Shown one piece after another: positions 9,013 through 16,946 of a stretch of DNA of 64,000 nucleotides. The notes beneath the pieces are model-generated. The model saw only the letters and a list, made by a program, of their open reading frames with translations, did not search any database and was not told the DNA's origin. The stretch is from an uncultured Sunxiuqinia sp. Lineage in GTDB: Bacteria > Bacteroidota > Bacteroidia > Bacteroidales > Prolixibacteraceae. Made by a program: the position numbers and the translations under genes. The stretch covers positions 1,364,001 to 1,428,000 of the forward strand of contig NZ_OY782770.1 in the NCBI RefSeq assembly GCF_963678245.1. Direction: 5' to 3'. The first letter of the stretch is position 1. Each line of letters begins with the position of its first letter.

Positions 9013-9975
9013 ATGGAACAACCAACGCTTATTTCTGAAATTGGTGCCGACACACTAAGCGGCCTTTCTGCAAATCCGAAATACCTTCTGTCGAAATATT
9101 TTTACGACGATCAGGGAAGTTCCATTTTTCAGGATATCATGCAAATGCCGGAATATTACCTGACCGATTGCGAATTTGAAATTTTCTCAACGCACAAAAA
9201 ACAAATTACCAATGCGTTTAAAGATGGTGTTCAGGCATTTGATTTGATCGAATTAGGATCTGGTGATGGATTGAAAACAAAAGTCCTCTTACAGTTCCTC
9301 ATGGAAAGTTCGGTTAACTTTCGTTACATTCCAATAGACATTAGTCACAAAGCCAATGTGGAACTGGTAAGCAGTTTAAAAAAAGAACTTCCGTCATTGA
9401 ATGTCAGCTCCCAAACCGGCGACTATTTTCAGGAAGTAAGAAAATTGAATGGCCACTCCAGCTTACGCAAGGTGATTTTATTTTTGGGTTCGAACATTGG
9501 AAATTTTTCTGAGGAGGAGATTGACCTCTTTTTCAGTCAACTCTCCGGTCTCTGTCATCAGGGAGACCGGGTACTCATCGGTTTCGATCTGAAAAAATCA
9601 CCGGATGTGATTATGAACGCATACAATGATTCCCACGGACACACCGAGAAATTTAACCTCAACCATTTGCTGCGGCTGAATAGAGAACTCAATGCCAATT
9701 TCAATCCAGCCAATTTTGAGCATCATACCGAATACAACCCGGAAACAGGAAGAGTTAAAAGCTTTTTGGTCTCCAAAACGAAACAAACAGTCTCTATCGG
9801 CGATCTGGATAAAGATTTTCATTTCAACTCATGGGAAACTATTTTCATGGAACTTTCCCAGAAATTCGATTATAAAGGCATTGAAAAGCTCGCTCAAAGC
9901 CATGGCTTTAAAGTGCTAGAAAATTTCACCGATAAGCAGAATTATTTTGTAGACTCACTTTGGCAAAAAGCTTAA
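9013..9975 (+). CDS. eanA: L-histidine N-alpha-methyltransferase, EgtD/EanA type
   Basis: A 320-aa SAM-dependent methyltransferase of the EgtD family. Markers are the N-terminal LLSKYFYDDQGSSIFQDIM with PEYYLTDCEFEI, the SAM-binding motif DLIELGSGDGLKTKVLLQF, and LFLGSNIGNFSEEEIDLF, all in the family order. It would trimethylate histidine to hercynine, the substrate for EanB. The start at 9013 lies 4 bp after the eanB stop; an upstream in-frame GTG would overlap eanB by ~100 bp and lacks support. Unlike the genes on either side this one is uninterrupted, so hercynine could still be made even if eanB is dead. Confidence 0.87.
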   Translation: MEQPTLISEIGADTLSGLSANPKYLLSKYFYDDQGSSIFQDIMQMPEYYLTDCEFEIFSTHKKQITNAFKDGVQAFDLIELGSGDGLKTKVLLQFLMESSVNFRYIPIDISHKANVELVSSLKKELPSLNVSSQTGDYFQEVRKLNGHSSLRKVILFLGSNIGNFSEEEIDLFFSQLSGLCHQGDRVLIGFDLKKSPDVIMNAYNDSHGHTEKFNLNHLLRLNRELNANFNPANFEHHTEYNPETGRVKSFLVSKTKQTVSIGDLDKDFHFNSWETIFMELSQKFDYKGIEKLAQSHGFKVLENFTDKQNYFVDSLWQKA

Positions 9976-9985
9976 ACTCGAAATT

Positions 9986-10858
9986 ATGGAACAAACAGAC
10001 TATTGGCAAAAGTTATCTATCTCCTTTAATGACGATTAAAAAAAGATTCTGCATCGGCAACACATTGCAGTTCAATTTATCGCCTTCGTTGGCCGATATA
10101 TCATTCCCGAGAAGCCCGACAAAAGCAATATTAATATGCAGTATATTCCCAAAAAGCAGATTTTCCTGGGAAGTCAGTTAGCTCGCGGAATATGCGTTGG
10201 CCTGCAATTACACCAATTAAAACTCCAAATTCTTGATGAAAATTTGTCACTGCTCAGTGAAATTTCTCCGGTGGGGAGATCATTTGAAACTTCATTCTTT
10301 GAATTGAAAACTGAACTTGAAAAACTGGGAGTAGACGTTAGCCAGTTAAAAACGAAACAGCCCTACCAACTCAATATGGATTTGCTGAAAGATGGATTCT
10401 GTAGTCATGTTCACTTAGCTGAAATGGTTGACGAGAGCATCCGATATCGGCATAATGCAGAACTGGTCATGAAGGAATTTGCCCCAACCTTTTCAACTGT
10501 TGAACCGGTGCGTATCTGGCCTCATCATTTTGATACCGGTACTTTTGCCACGTTGGTACAAAATAAAAAGGGAGAAACTTCTAAAACCATTGGGCTTGGC
10601 TGGGCTATTCCCGACAGTATGGTTGAAGAGCCCTACTTCTACCTAAGTTTTTCGTCTAAGAAATCGAATGACCTTTCGGACGAATTAAAAGAATTACCCG
10701 AGGGGAAATGGATGACTCCCGATTGGAATGGGGCTGTTTTACCGTTAAGCGAAATCCTTAGTCAATCAACTGCGAATCAACAATACGCTGGAGTCAAGTC
10801 GTTTTTAAAAAATGGTATTGATCAGCTCCTAAAGCATATTCAACTCGATAACCAATAA
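9986..10858 (+). pseudogene. Uncharacterised protein, third gene of the ean locus, interrupted by an in-frame TAA
   Basis: An ATG at 9986, 10 bp after eanA, opens a frame MEQTDYWQKLSISFNDD that hits TAA at 10037-10039 and then continues in the same frame (KKILHRQHIAVQFIAFVGRY) to 10858, about 290 codons in all. An internal ATG at 10136 would give 240 aa. The protein has no signal peptide or membrane helix and contains VRIWPHHFDTGTFATLV and GLGWAIPDSM. I do not know its function; the His-His-Phe-Asp stretch could be a metal or substrate site. Spacing implies co-transcription with eanB and eanA. Confidence 0.65.
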
Positions 10859-10919
10859 ACCATGAGAAACCCAATCCGGTTGTTAGGATTCGCAAAACCA
10901 ACAATTGTTTAGTGGAAAA

Positions 10920-11048
10920 GGATGGAACCGGCCAGACGTCAAGTTCATTGGCCATGCCCATCTCATATTGGGAAACGTGATGGAAAAGCGTAATGAATTG
11001 CTACGAGAGAATAGACTTTTGATTCTTCTCCCTCCTTTTATGTTTTAA
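10920..11048 (+). pseudogene. Possible short coding remnant
   Basis: The frame beginning GGA at 10920 reads WNRPDVKFIGHAHLILGNVM, then EKRNELL, to TAA at 11046-11048. It looks protein-like but has no start and no upstream frame. It may be the tail of a lost gene of the ean locus. Weak. Confidence 0.2.
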
Positions 11049-11110
11049 AACTTTCTAGCTCTTTTTATAAAAGTTTTGTTTTATCTTATTGGAAACAAAG
11101 TATAAAGAAC

Positions 11111-12058
11111 GTGGTAGAACGAGAAAGAAAGAAAAAGGCAAAGCCCATTTATGTCGTGTCAGGAGGGAAAGGATTAGCCGGAAACAACATGGTTCAGTCA
11201 GTTCTAATTCAATATCCTAATAACGATGTTCCGGTTATTATTATTCCTAATGTGTCGGATGAAAAAAAGCTGAAGGAAATTGTATCTAAGGCAAAAAAGG
11301 ATGGAGGCTTGATTACCCATACCATGGTTAACTCCGACTTAAGAAAAAGCCTGATAAAACAAGCAAAGGAAGAGGATGTCAAGCAGATTGATTTTATGGG
11401 TGAGCTGGCCGATTACCTGGATAGCACATTGGGCATTCCTTCGTTGAAATCACCCGGCCTTTTTCGCGAAATTAACCAGCGGTACTTCAATCGTATTGAT
11501 GCGATTGAGTTTACGTTGAATCAGGATGATGGAATGAGTCCGGAGCGCCTACACAAAGCTGAAATTATTTTGTGCGGAGTGTCGCGATCGGGCAAAACAC
11601 CGTTAAGCGTATACTTGTCGATGTATGGATGGAAAGTGGCAAACGTTCCCTTAGTGAATGGAATTAAGCCACCCCGGGAGTTATATGAGGTTGATCCGAA
11701 AAGAGTGTTTGGGTTACATATTAGCCCACAACAACTGATTGCCCATCGAATCAAGCGATTAAAAAGTTTACCGCGTCATGATAGCTCAAAATACACCGAT
11801 GAAAAGATGGTAAAAAACGAAATTCGGAACGCTTCATTTGTATTCAAAAAGGGCGGTTTTACTGTAATTCACGTATCAAGTAAACCAGTAGAATCCAGTG
11901 CTAATGAAATCCTGAATATTATGAATGAACGTTTTGAATACGGAGGACGGAAAATTACATCTCCTTATCAGGATGCGGCAAATCCGGTTGGGATTAATGA
12001 AAACATTGAACATAATACAAACTTTGAGGCATCATCAGAAGACGCCCCAAAGGAATAG
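11111..12058 (+). CDS. Kinase/pyrophosphorylase (PEP synthase or PPDK regulatory protein, DUF299)
   Basis: A 315-aa protein of the DUF299 family, which switches pyruvate phosphate dikinase or PEP synthase off by ADP-dependent phosphorylation and on by Pi-dependent dephosphorylation. Key features are the P-loop GVSRSGKTPLSVYLSMYG (~residues 157-174), the strand WKVANVPLVNGIKPPRELYE and the preceding RIDAIEFTLNQDDG. Translation appears to start at GTG 11111. The last ~30 residues form a low-complexity tail overlapping the convergent DksA-like gene by 65 bp. The target enzyme is not in the window. Confidence 0.87.
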   Translation: MVERERKKKAKPIYVVSGGKGLAGNNMVQSVLIQYPNNDVPVIIIPNVSDEKKLKEIVSKAKKDGGLITHTMVNSDLRKSLIKQAKEEDVKQIDFMGELADYLDSTLGIPSLKSPGLFREINQRYFNRIDAIEFTLNQDDGMSPERLHKAEIILCGVSRSGKTPLSVYLSMYGWKVANVPLVNGIKPPRELYEVDPKRVFGLHISPQQLIAHRIKRLKSLPRHDSSKYTDEKMVKNEIRNASFVFKKGGFTVIHVSSKPVESSANEILNIMNERFEYGGRKITSPYQDAANPVGINENIEHNTNFEASSEDAPKE

Positions 12059-12317
12059 CTTGTTTGCAGCGGGCACAAAGTCCGAAATTCTCATCATCAA
12101 CTTTTGTTAATACACCATTGAGTTTAAACAGTTTTTCTTCGGCTTTACGCAAAGCCGCTTCTGCAACACTTTTATTGTTGATGGCATCCGTTCTGGAAAT
12201 TCGACCGATCGCATTCTCCGGAGCAATGGGTTGAGTGTTTTCTTTGTAATCAATAATGTATTGGCGAGTTTTTTCAATCTCCCCAAGAATTCTGACTCGA
12301 ATTTCTTCTTTGTTCAA
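11994..12317 (-). CDS. TraR/DksA-type zinc finger protein
   Basis: A 107-aa DksA/TraR-like protein with an N-terminal coiled-coil-forming region (EIRVRILGEIEKTRQYIIDY), a central ISRTDAINNKSVAEAALRKA segment and the zinc finger start FGLCARCKQAIPLGRLLMMP. The usual second Cys pair is incomplete: the C-terminus reads SLYYVQCFH, with Tyr where the third Cys is expected. The 3' end overlaps that of the convergent DUF299 gene by 65 bp. It is probably a small RNA polymerase-binding or stress-response protein; function is not shown. Confidence 0.75.
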   Translation of the reverse strand: MNKEEIRVRILGEIEKTRQYIIDYKENTQPIAPENAIGRISRTDAINNKSVAEAALRKAEEKLFKLNGVLTKVDDENFGLCARCKQAIPLGRLLMMPQSLYYVQCFH

Positions 12318-12814
12318 TTTTTTATCTTTTGCAATTTATCTAATTTTGACTACTTCTCAAATTACGATTAACGATATAAATAACTTATATGCGATACTTT
12401 GTCTAGCGCACAACACGCTGATAATCTGACGGATTTTCATTTGTATCAAATGTCGAAATATTCAAATCCATTGGAACAACTTGATTCAATGTTGAGAAAT
12501 AGTTTTACAACATGTTTGGATTCAACTTAAATTAGGAGAAACCGGATATCCTGATCTCGAAAAACGATTTAAATTTTTAAATTTGCTCTGCCTAAATCAT
12601 AGAGCATTGGGATGCTTTTTAAATAAACCTAAAATAATACATGATGGAACCGATTAATAAACTGCACTTTAGCACAGCTGATTTTTATGCTATTGTTTAT
12701 AATTCTGTATTTTCTGGTTCTTTTAAGCCTGAATTCTCCCCTAGCGCGATTAACAAACTAAAATTAACTTAAATAATAATAAATAATTTAAAATTATCCT
12801 TAATTAACTTAATT
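12318..12814. other. Gene-free region upstream of the MFS transporter
   Basis: About 500 bp, A/T-rich and full of stops in every frame. It should carry the promoter of the sugar transporter at 12815 and of the minus-strand DksA-like gene. A short hairpin GCTCT...AGAGC near 12582-12605 is the only structure I noticed, and it is weak. Confidence 0.4.
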
Positions 12815-14278
12815 ATGCAAGAGAGTAAGAAGAATTATGTAGTGCCAATATTTATGATGATTTTACTTTTTGGTATGATCTCATTTGTCACCAACTTGGC
12901 AGCACCGATGGGTATCGTACTGAAAAATCAATTCAATGTTTCTAATAGTTTGGGAATGCTTGGAAACTTGGCAAACTTTATCGCCTATGCCGTTATGGGT
13001 ATTCCCGGAGGTATTTTACTTCAAAAAGTTGGATACAAAAAAACGGCGCTTATTGCTGTCGTTGTTGGGTTCGTAGGGGTTGGCATCCAATACCTGTCAG
13101 GACACGCTGAAAGTTTTACCGTGTATTTGCTAGGTGCCTTCATCGCGGGATTCTCCATGTGTTTGTTAAACATTGTGGTAAACCCGATGCTAAATAAACT
13201 TGGAGGAGAAGGTAACAAAGGAAACCAGCTTATCCAAGTGGGTGGTTCTTTCAACTCAGTTATGGCCACATTTACCCCGGTATTTGTAGGTATTCTTATT
13301 GGTGAAGCAACAAAAGCTTCTATTCCCGATGTATATCCGATCCTTTACATTGCCATGGCTGTTTTTGCTCTGGTATTTTTTATTCTTCGACTAACGCGAA
13401 TTCCTGAACCACATGCCGACCAACCCAAAGAGTCACTGGGTGGCCTTATGTCCGGAGCTTTAAAATTCCGTCATTTCGTCTTGGGAGCCATAGGTATTTT
13501 TGTATATGTAGGGATCGAGGTTGGAACTCCAGGGATTGCCAATTTATACATGACAACTCCTACGGAAAGCCAGGCTGAAACAATTATTGCTGAATATGAG
13601 AAACAACAATCCGATGCAGCGTACCTTGAAGAAATCACAGCTCTTGATGTTAAAAATGCGAGCGTTGATGGATATCGTATGCAAGTTGTCAGTGAAATAG
13701 CCTACGAAAGTTCAAACAGAATTATTGACGGTAGAGATACGCCGGGATTGGGAATTGGAGCCGGAATTGCCGGTGGAATTGTCGGATTTTACTGGTTGTT
13801 GATGTTGGTTGGTCGTTTGACTGGTGCCGCAGTTGGAAGCACTGTTTCCAGTAGAAAGATGCTAGGTTTTACTTCATTTTTTGGAATCGTTTTGATTGTG
13901 TTGGCAATTTTCTGGCCGGAGGGAACGTTGATCTCAATGCCGGCATTTCAATCAGGAACCGCCGGTTTGAGTTTTGGCCTTGTTCCTGTTCCAATTAAAT
14001 TCTTATTCATTGCATTGGTCGGACTCTGCACCTCAATCATGTGGGGAAGTATCTTTAACCTTGCAGTTGAAGGACTCGGTAAATATTTGGCAGCTGCTTC
14101 AGGGATTTTTATGGTGCTCGTAGCTGGTGGAGGTATCCTTCCCGCAATCCAGGGATGGCTGGCCGACATAGCTGATTATCAGGCGAGTTACTGGTTAATT
14201 GTGGTTTGTTTTGGATATCTGTTATTTTATGCAGTTATTGGAAGCAAAAACATTAATACAGATATTCCGGTTGAGTAA
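12815..14278 (+). CDS. Sugar MFS transporter (FucP/glucose-galactose permease type)
   Basis: A 487-aa inner-membrane permease with about 12 hydrophobic helices, opening VPIFMMILLFGMISFVTNLA, the conserved first helix of Bacteroidota sugar:H+ symporters. A hydrophilic loop of ~70 residues (around residues 250-310) follows helix 7, longer than in E. coli FucP but usual in Bacteroidota homologues. A ROK-family sugar kinase follows ~40 bp downstream, so uptake and phosphorylation of a hexose (glucose, galactose or an amino sugar) are probably coupled. The exact sugar cannot be read from sequence. Confidence 0.88.
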   Translation: MQESKKNYVVPIFMMILLFGMISFVTNLAAPMGIVLKNQFNVSNSLGMLGNLANFIAYAVMGIPGGILLQKVGYKKTALIAVVVGFVGVGIQYLSGHAESFTVYLLGAFIAGFSMCLLNIVVNPMLNKLGGEGNKGNQLIQVGGSFNSVMATFTPVFVGILIGEATKASIPDVYPILYIAMAVFALVFFILRLTRIPEPHADQPKESLGGLMSGALKFRHFVLGAIGIFVYVGIEVGTPGIANLYMTTPTESQAETIIAEYEKQQSDAAYLEEITALDVKNASVDGYRMQVVSEIAYESSNRIIDGRDTPGLGIGAGIAGGIVGFYWLLMLVGRLTGAAVGSTVSSRKMLGFTSFFGIVLIVLAIFWPEGTLISMPAFQSGTAGLSFGLVPVPIKFLFIALVGLCTSIMWGSIFNLAVEGLGKYLAAASGIFMVLVAGGGILPAIQGWLADIADYQASYWLIVVCFGYLLFYAVIGSKNINTDIPVE

Positions 14279-14318
14279 GTAGTTACTCTAGACTATAAAA
14301 ATTAAAAATTATAATGAG

Positions 14319-15294
14319 ATGAAAAAAAGTTACAATAGGTGTTGATATTGGTGGAACGAATACGGCAATTGGTGTGGTTGACAGCAAGGGCCAGGTTATG
14401 GTTAAAGACGCAATTTCAACACCATCGCACGGAGATATCGACAAATACATCAATGAATTAACTGTTGCTATTCAAGAGTTGATTAAGTCGGTGAAACTGA
14501 TGAATGACGATATTGATATTTTAGGAATTGGTATCGGTGCTCCAAATGGTAATTATTACAATGGAACAATTGAATATGCTCCAAATCTATCTTTTAAAGG
14601 AGTTGTTCATTTTGTTAAGCTTATGCGTAAAAGTTTCCCCGAAATGAAAGCTTTAGCGCTGACTAATGATGCGAATGCAGCAGCTATTGGCGAAATGATC
14701 TATGGCGGAGCTAAAGGCATGAAAAACTTTGTCATGTACACCCTTGGAACAGGAGTGGGAAGTGGCGTAGTTATTAATGGCGACTTGGTTTACGGACATG
14801 ATGGTTTTGCTGGAGAGTGTGGACACACAACCTTGATACCGGGTGGTCGTTTGTGTGGCTGTACCGCTAAAGGACACTTGGAGGCCTATTGTTCTGCACC
14901 AGGTATGAAGCGTACTGCTTTTGAAATTATGGTTCGCGACAACGCCACAGATAGCTTGTTGGCTGATAAATCGTTTAATGAGTTAAACTCTAAAATGATT
15001 TTTGATGCTGCCGAGAAAGGAGATAAAGTGGCCTTAGAGGTTTTTGAGCAAACCGGGAAATGGTTGGGACAAGGATTGGCGGATACCGTTCATCACTTGA
15101 GTCCTGAAGCAATTTTCTTATTTGGTGGGCCAACAGCAGCAGGTGAGTACATTTTTAAACCAACAAAAGCGAGCCTGGAGGAACACTTATTGCCAATCTT
15201 TAGTGGCAAGATTAAAGTTCTGCCTTCAGAGTTAAAACCTGGAGACGCTGCAATTGTTGGTGCTAGTGCTTTGGTTTGGAAGGAAGTTGAATAG
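14319..15294 (+). pseudogene. ROK family sugar kinase (glucokinase-like), frameshifted just after the start codon
   Basis: The body encodes a complete ROK kinase: phosphate-1 motif GVDIGGTNTAIGVVDS, TNDANAAAIGEM with catalytic Asp, LGTGVGSGVVINGD, and a zinc-binding segment RLCGCTAKGHLEAYCS (His replaces one of the usual Cys). The natural start ATG-AAA-AAA-GTT-ACA would need six A residues, but 14322-14328 has seven, so translation from ATG 14319 ends after eight codons at TGA 14343-14345. The in-frame GTG at 14374 would lose the ATP phosphate-binding loop. Either a mutation, slippage-dependent expression, or a consensus error is possible. It is paired with the MFS transporter. Confidence 0.8.
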
Positions 15295-15320
15295 TACGAT
15301 TGATTAAAACCGATATATAA

Positions 15321-15357
15321 AAAAAACGGGAGCTCAGCTGAGCTCCCGTTTTTTTTA
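15321..15357. terminator. Bidirectional rho-independent terminator
   Basis: A perfect, mostly G/C stem AACGGGAGCTC...GAGCTCCCGTT (about 15325-15350) flanked by A7 on the left and T8 on the right. It lies between two convergent genes, the ROK kinase and the epimerase, and can terminate both. Its right edge reaches the epimerase stop codon. Confidence 0.93.
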
Positions 15358-16378
15358 TATAATATCTTTCTGAAAAAGATGCGCAATGTCAGCAATGGTC
15401 GTATCTAAATTGCGGTAATGAAAATCAATTGTCTTTTGAATTTTATCTCCGTTGTAATGGTTGATTCGGTTAGATCCCGAAATTGCTTCTTTTGTAATTT
15501 GCGGGCGTTTCCCCGAGAAAAAACTGGCTACCCGCGCAGCACGCCAGGCAACTTGTAGAATCATATCGGAAGCGAAAGTTCTTGGGCGCGGCTTTTGCAA
15601 ATTGTCAGCTATTTTATTGAAAAAATTCTGATAACTCATATTGCCGGCATTCAGGATGAACCGTTGGTTTTTGGTGTTGTTAAAGTTGTTATCGTTCATG
15701 AGCTGAACCATTGCTGTTGCAACATCGCGAACATCAACAAATCCGGTTTCTCCCTTGGTGTAATATTTTAGTCCTTTCCCAATTGCTTGAAAAAGCTTGG
15801 GGCTGCCAATATCCCAGTTTCCCGGCCCGAGGATTATCGATGGGTTTACAATCACCGCGTCAAGCCCTTCTTCAATGCCGCGCCAAACTTCCATCTCCGA
15901 AAAAAACTTACTCAGGCTATAGCCCGATTTTTGTTTCGAAGGAATCCAATAAGTTTCTTCGTTTATTTCGCTACCATCCTGCGTTCTTCCCAAGGCTGCA
16001 ATAGAGCTGATGTGACCGAACTTTCTAACCTTGTTATGGATGGCCGCATTAATCAGGTTGGCAGTTCCTTTTACGTTATTATTGAGCATGCTGTCGCGGT
16101 CGTTCGCATGAAAAGATACGATAGCGGCACAGTGATAGACTTCAGTGGCTCCAACAAGCAAATTTTCCAGACTATGGTAATCCAGAATATCTCCTTCAAC
16201 CCATTCAATTTGGCTGAATAGCTCTTCGGATTGATCGCTGTAGTACGAAAAAACTTTCTTCACCCCTTTAACATGGCTGGTCGGACGTTTTTAAAACGCG
16301 CACCTTTTTACCTGAATTCAGCAGGTTAAATAGCAAATGTGATCCAACCAATCCGGTACCTCCTGTCACAAAAATCAT
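15355..16378 (-). pseudogene. NAD-dependent epimerase/dehydratase (SDR), frameshifted near the N-terminus
   Basis: The conserved start is at 16378: MIFVTGGTGLVGSHLLFNLL, a full Rossmann GxxGxxG nucleotide loop. After VRVLK the frame breaks at an A5 run (minus strand, about 16291-16295); with four A it would read LKRPTSHVKGVKKVFSYY and join the 302-codon frame below 16263. That frame has HCAAIVSF, the YSLSKFFSE motif (Tyr-Lys catalytic pair) and NPSIILGPGNWD, as in extended SDR enzymes of the dihydroflavonol reductase type. As written, the product lacks its cofactor-binding domain. Whether this is mutation or a sequencing slip cannot be decided here. Confidence 0.8.
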
Positions 16379-16445
16379 AGCTTGTTTTTCATTTGGATGA
16401 ATTGAAGTAAAAGTAACAAGATCTATTGATTTGCCCAATTCTTCA

Positions 16446-16937
16446 TCAGTCCTCTTTTTGATTCCAGGGAGTTACTGCTTTGGCTCCAAAAACTTTTCCT
16501 TTTATGTTTTTAATGCGCACTTTCATAATGCCAACATTAACAACAGCAGGTTTGCTAAACTTAAATTCGCGGTTGCTGTATTGAGCCATTACAATCTTGA
16601 GCAGACGGTATTTTTCATCATAATCGTCAACAATTTCAACTTCTCCTTCAACAACCACCGATTTTGATTTAACACGATAACTGCATCCAACACTCACATC
16701 TTGCCAGGCAAGTTCTTCGCCCAATGTCCAGTTAATACAGATGTTGGGATTCTTTTTAATCGTCTCCCACATGCGACCTTTCTGTGCCGAATGTAATATG
16801 ATAGTGTCATCTTCCAAGGCGAAATTCATCGGCAATACATACGGCCGGTCATCATCAGACATGGCAACAAAGCAGGTTTTGCATGCTCTTATTACTTTGT
16901 CGATCTCTTCTCGATTTTCAATAAACAGGGTTCTCAT
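16446..16937 (-). CDS. Pyridoxamine 5'-phosphate oxidase family (NimA-like) flavoprotein
   Basis: A 163-aa split-barrel flavin-binding protein. The N-terminal CKTCFVAMSDDDRPYVLPMN and the following FALEDDTIILHSAQKGRMWE match the small FMN-binding PPOX/nitroimidazole-reductase group rather than true PdxH. It is cytosolic. It begins 9 bp downstream of dnaG, so read-through from the primase gene is likely. Substrate unknown. Confidence 0.82.
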   Translation of the reverse strand: MRTLFIENREEIDKVIRACKTCFVAMSDDDRPYVLPMNFALEDDTIILHSAQKGRMWETIKKNPNICINWTLGEELAWQDVSVGCSYRVKSKSVVVEGEVEIVDDYDEKYRLLKIVMAQYSNREFKFSKPAVVNVGIMKVRIKNIKGKVFGAKAVTPWNQKED

Positions 16938-16946
16938 ATCTTTTCT

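Noticed and set aside
7689-10858. Stop-codon reassignment or suppression as explanation for the in-frame TAG and TAA
   Set aside because: TAG, TAA and TGA all occur both as interruptions and as normal ends of intact genes in the window, and no suppressor tRNA is present here.
15711-16221. Plus-strand ORFs of 97 and 144 codons
   Set aside because: They are antisense to the epimerase gene, whose conserved motifs are on the minus strand.
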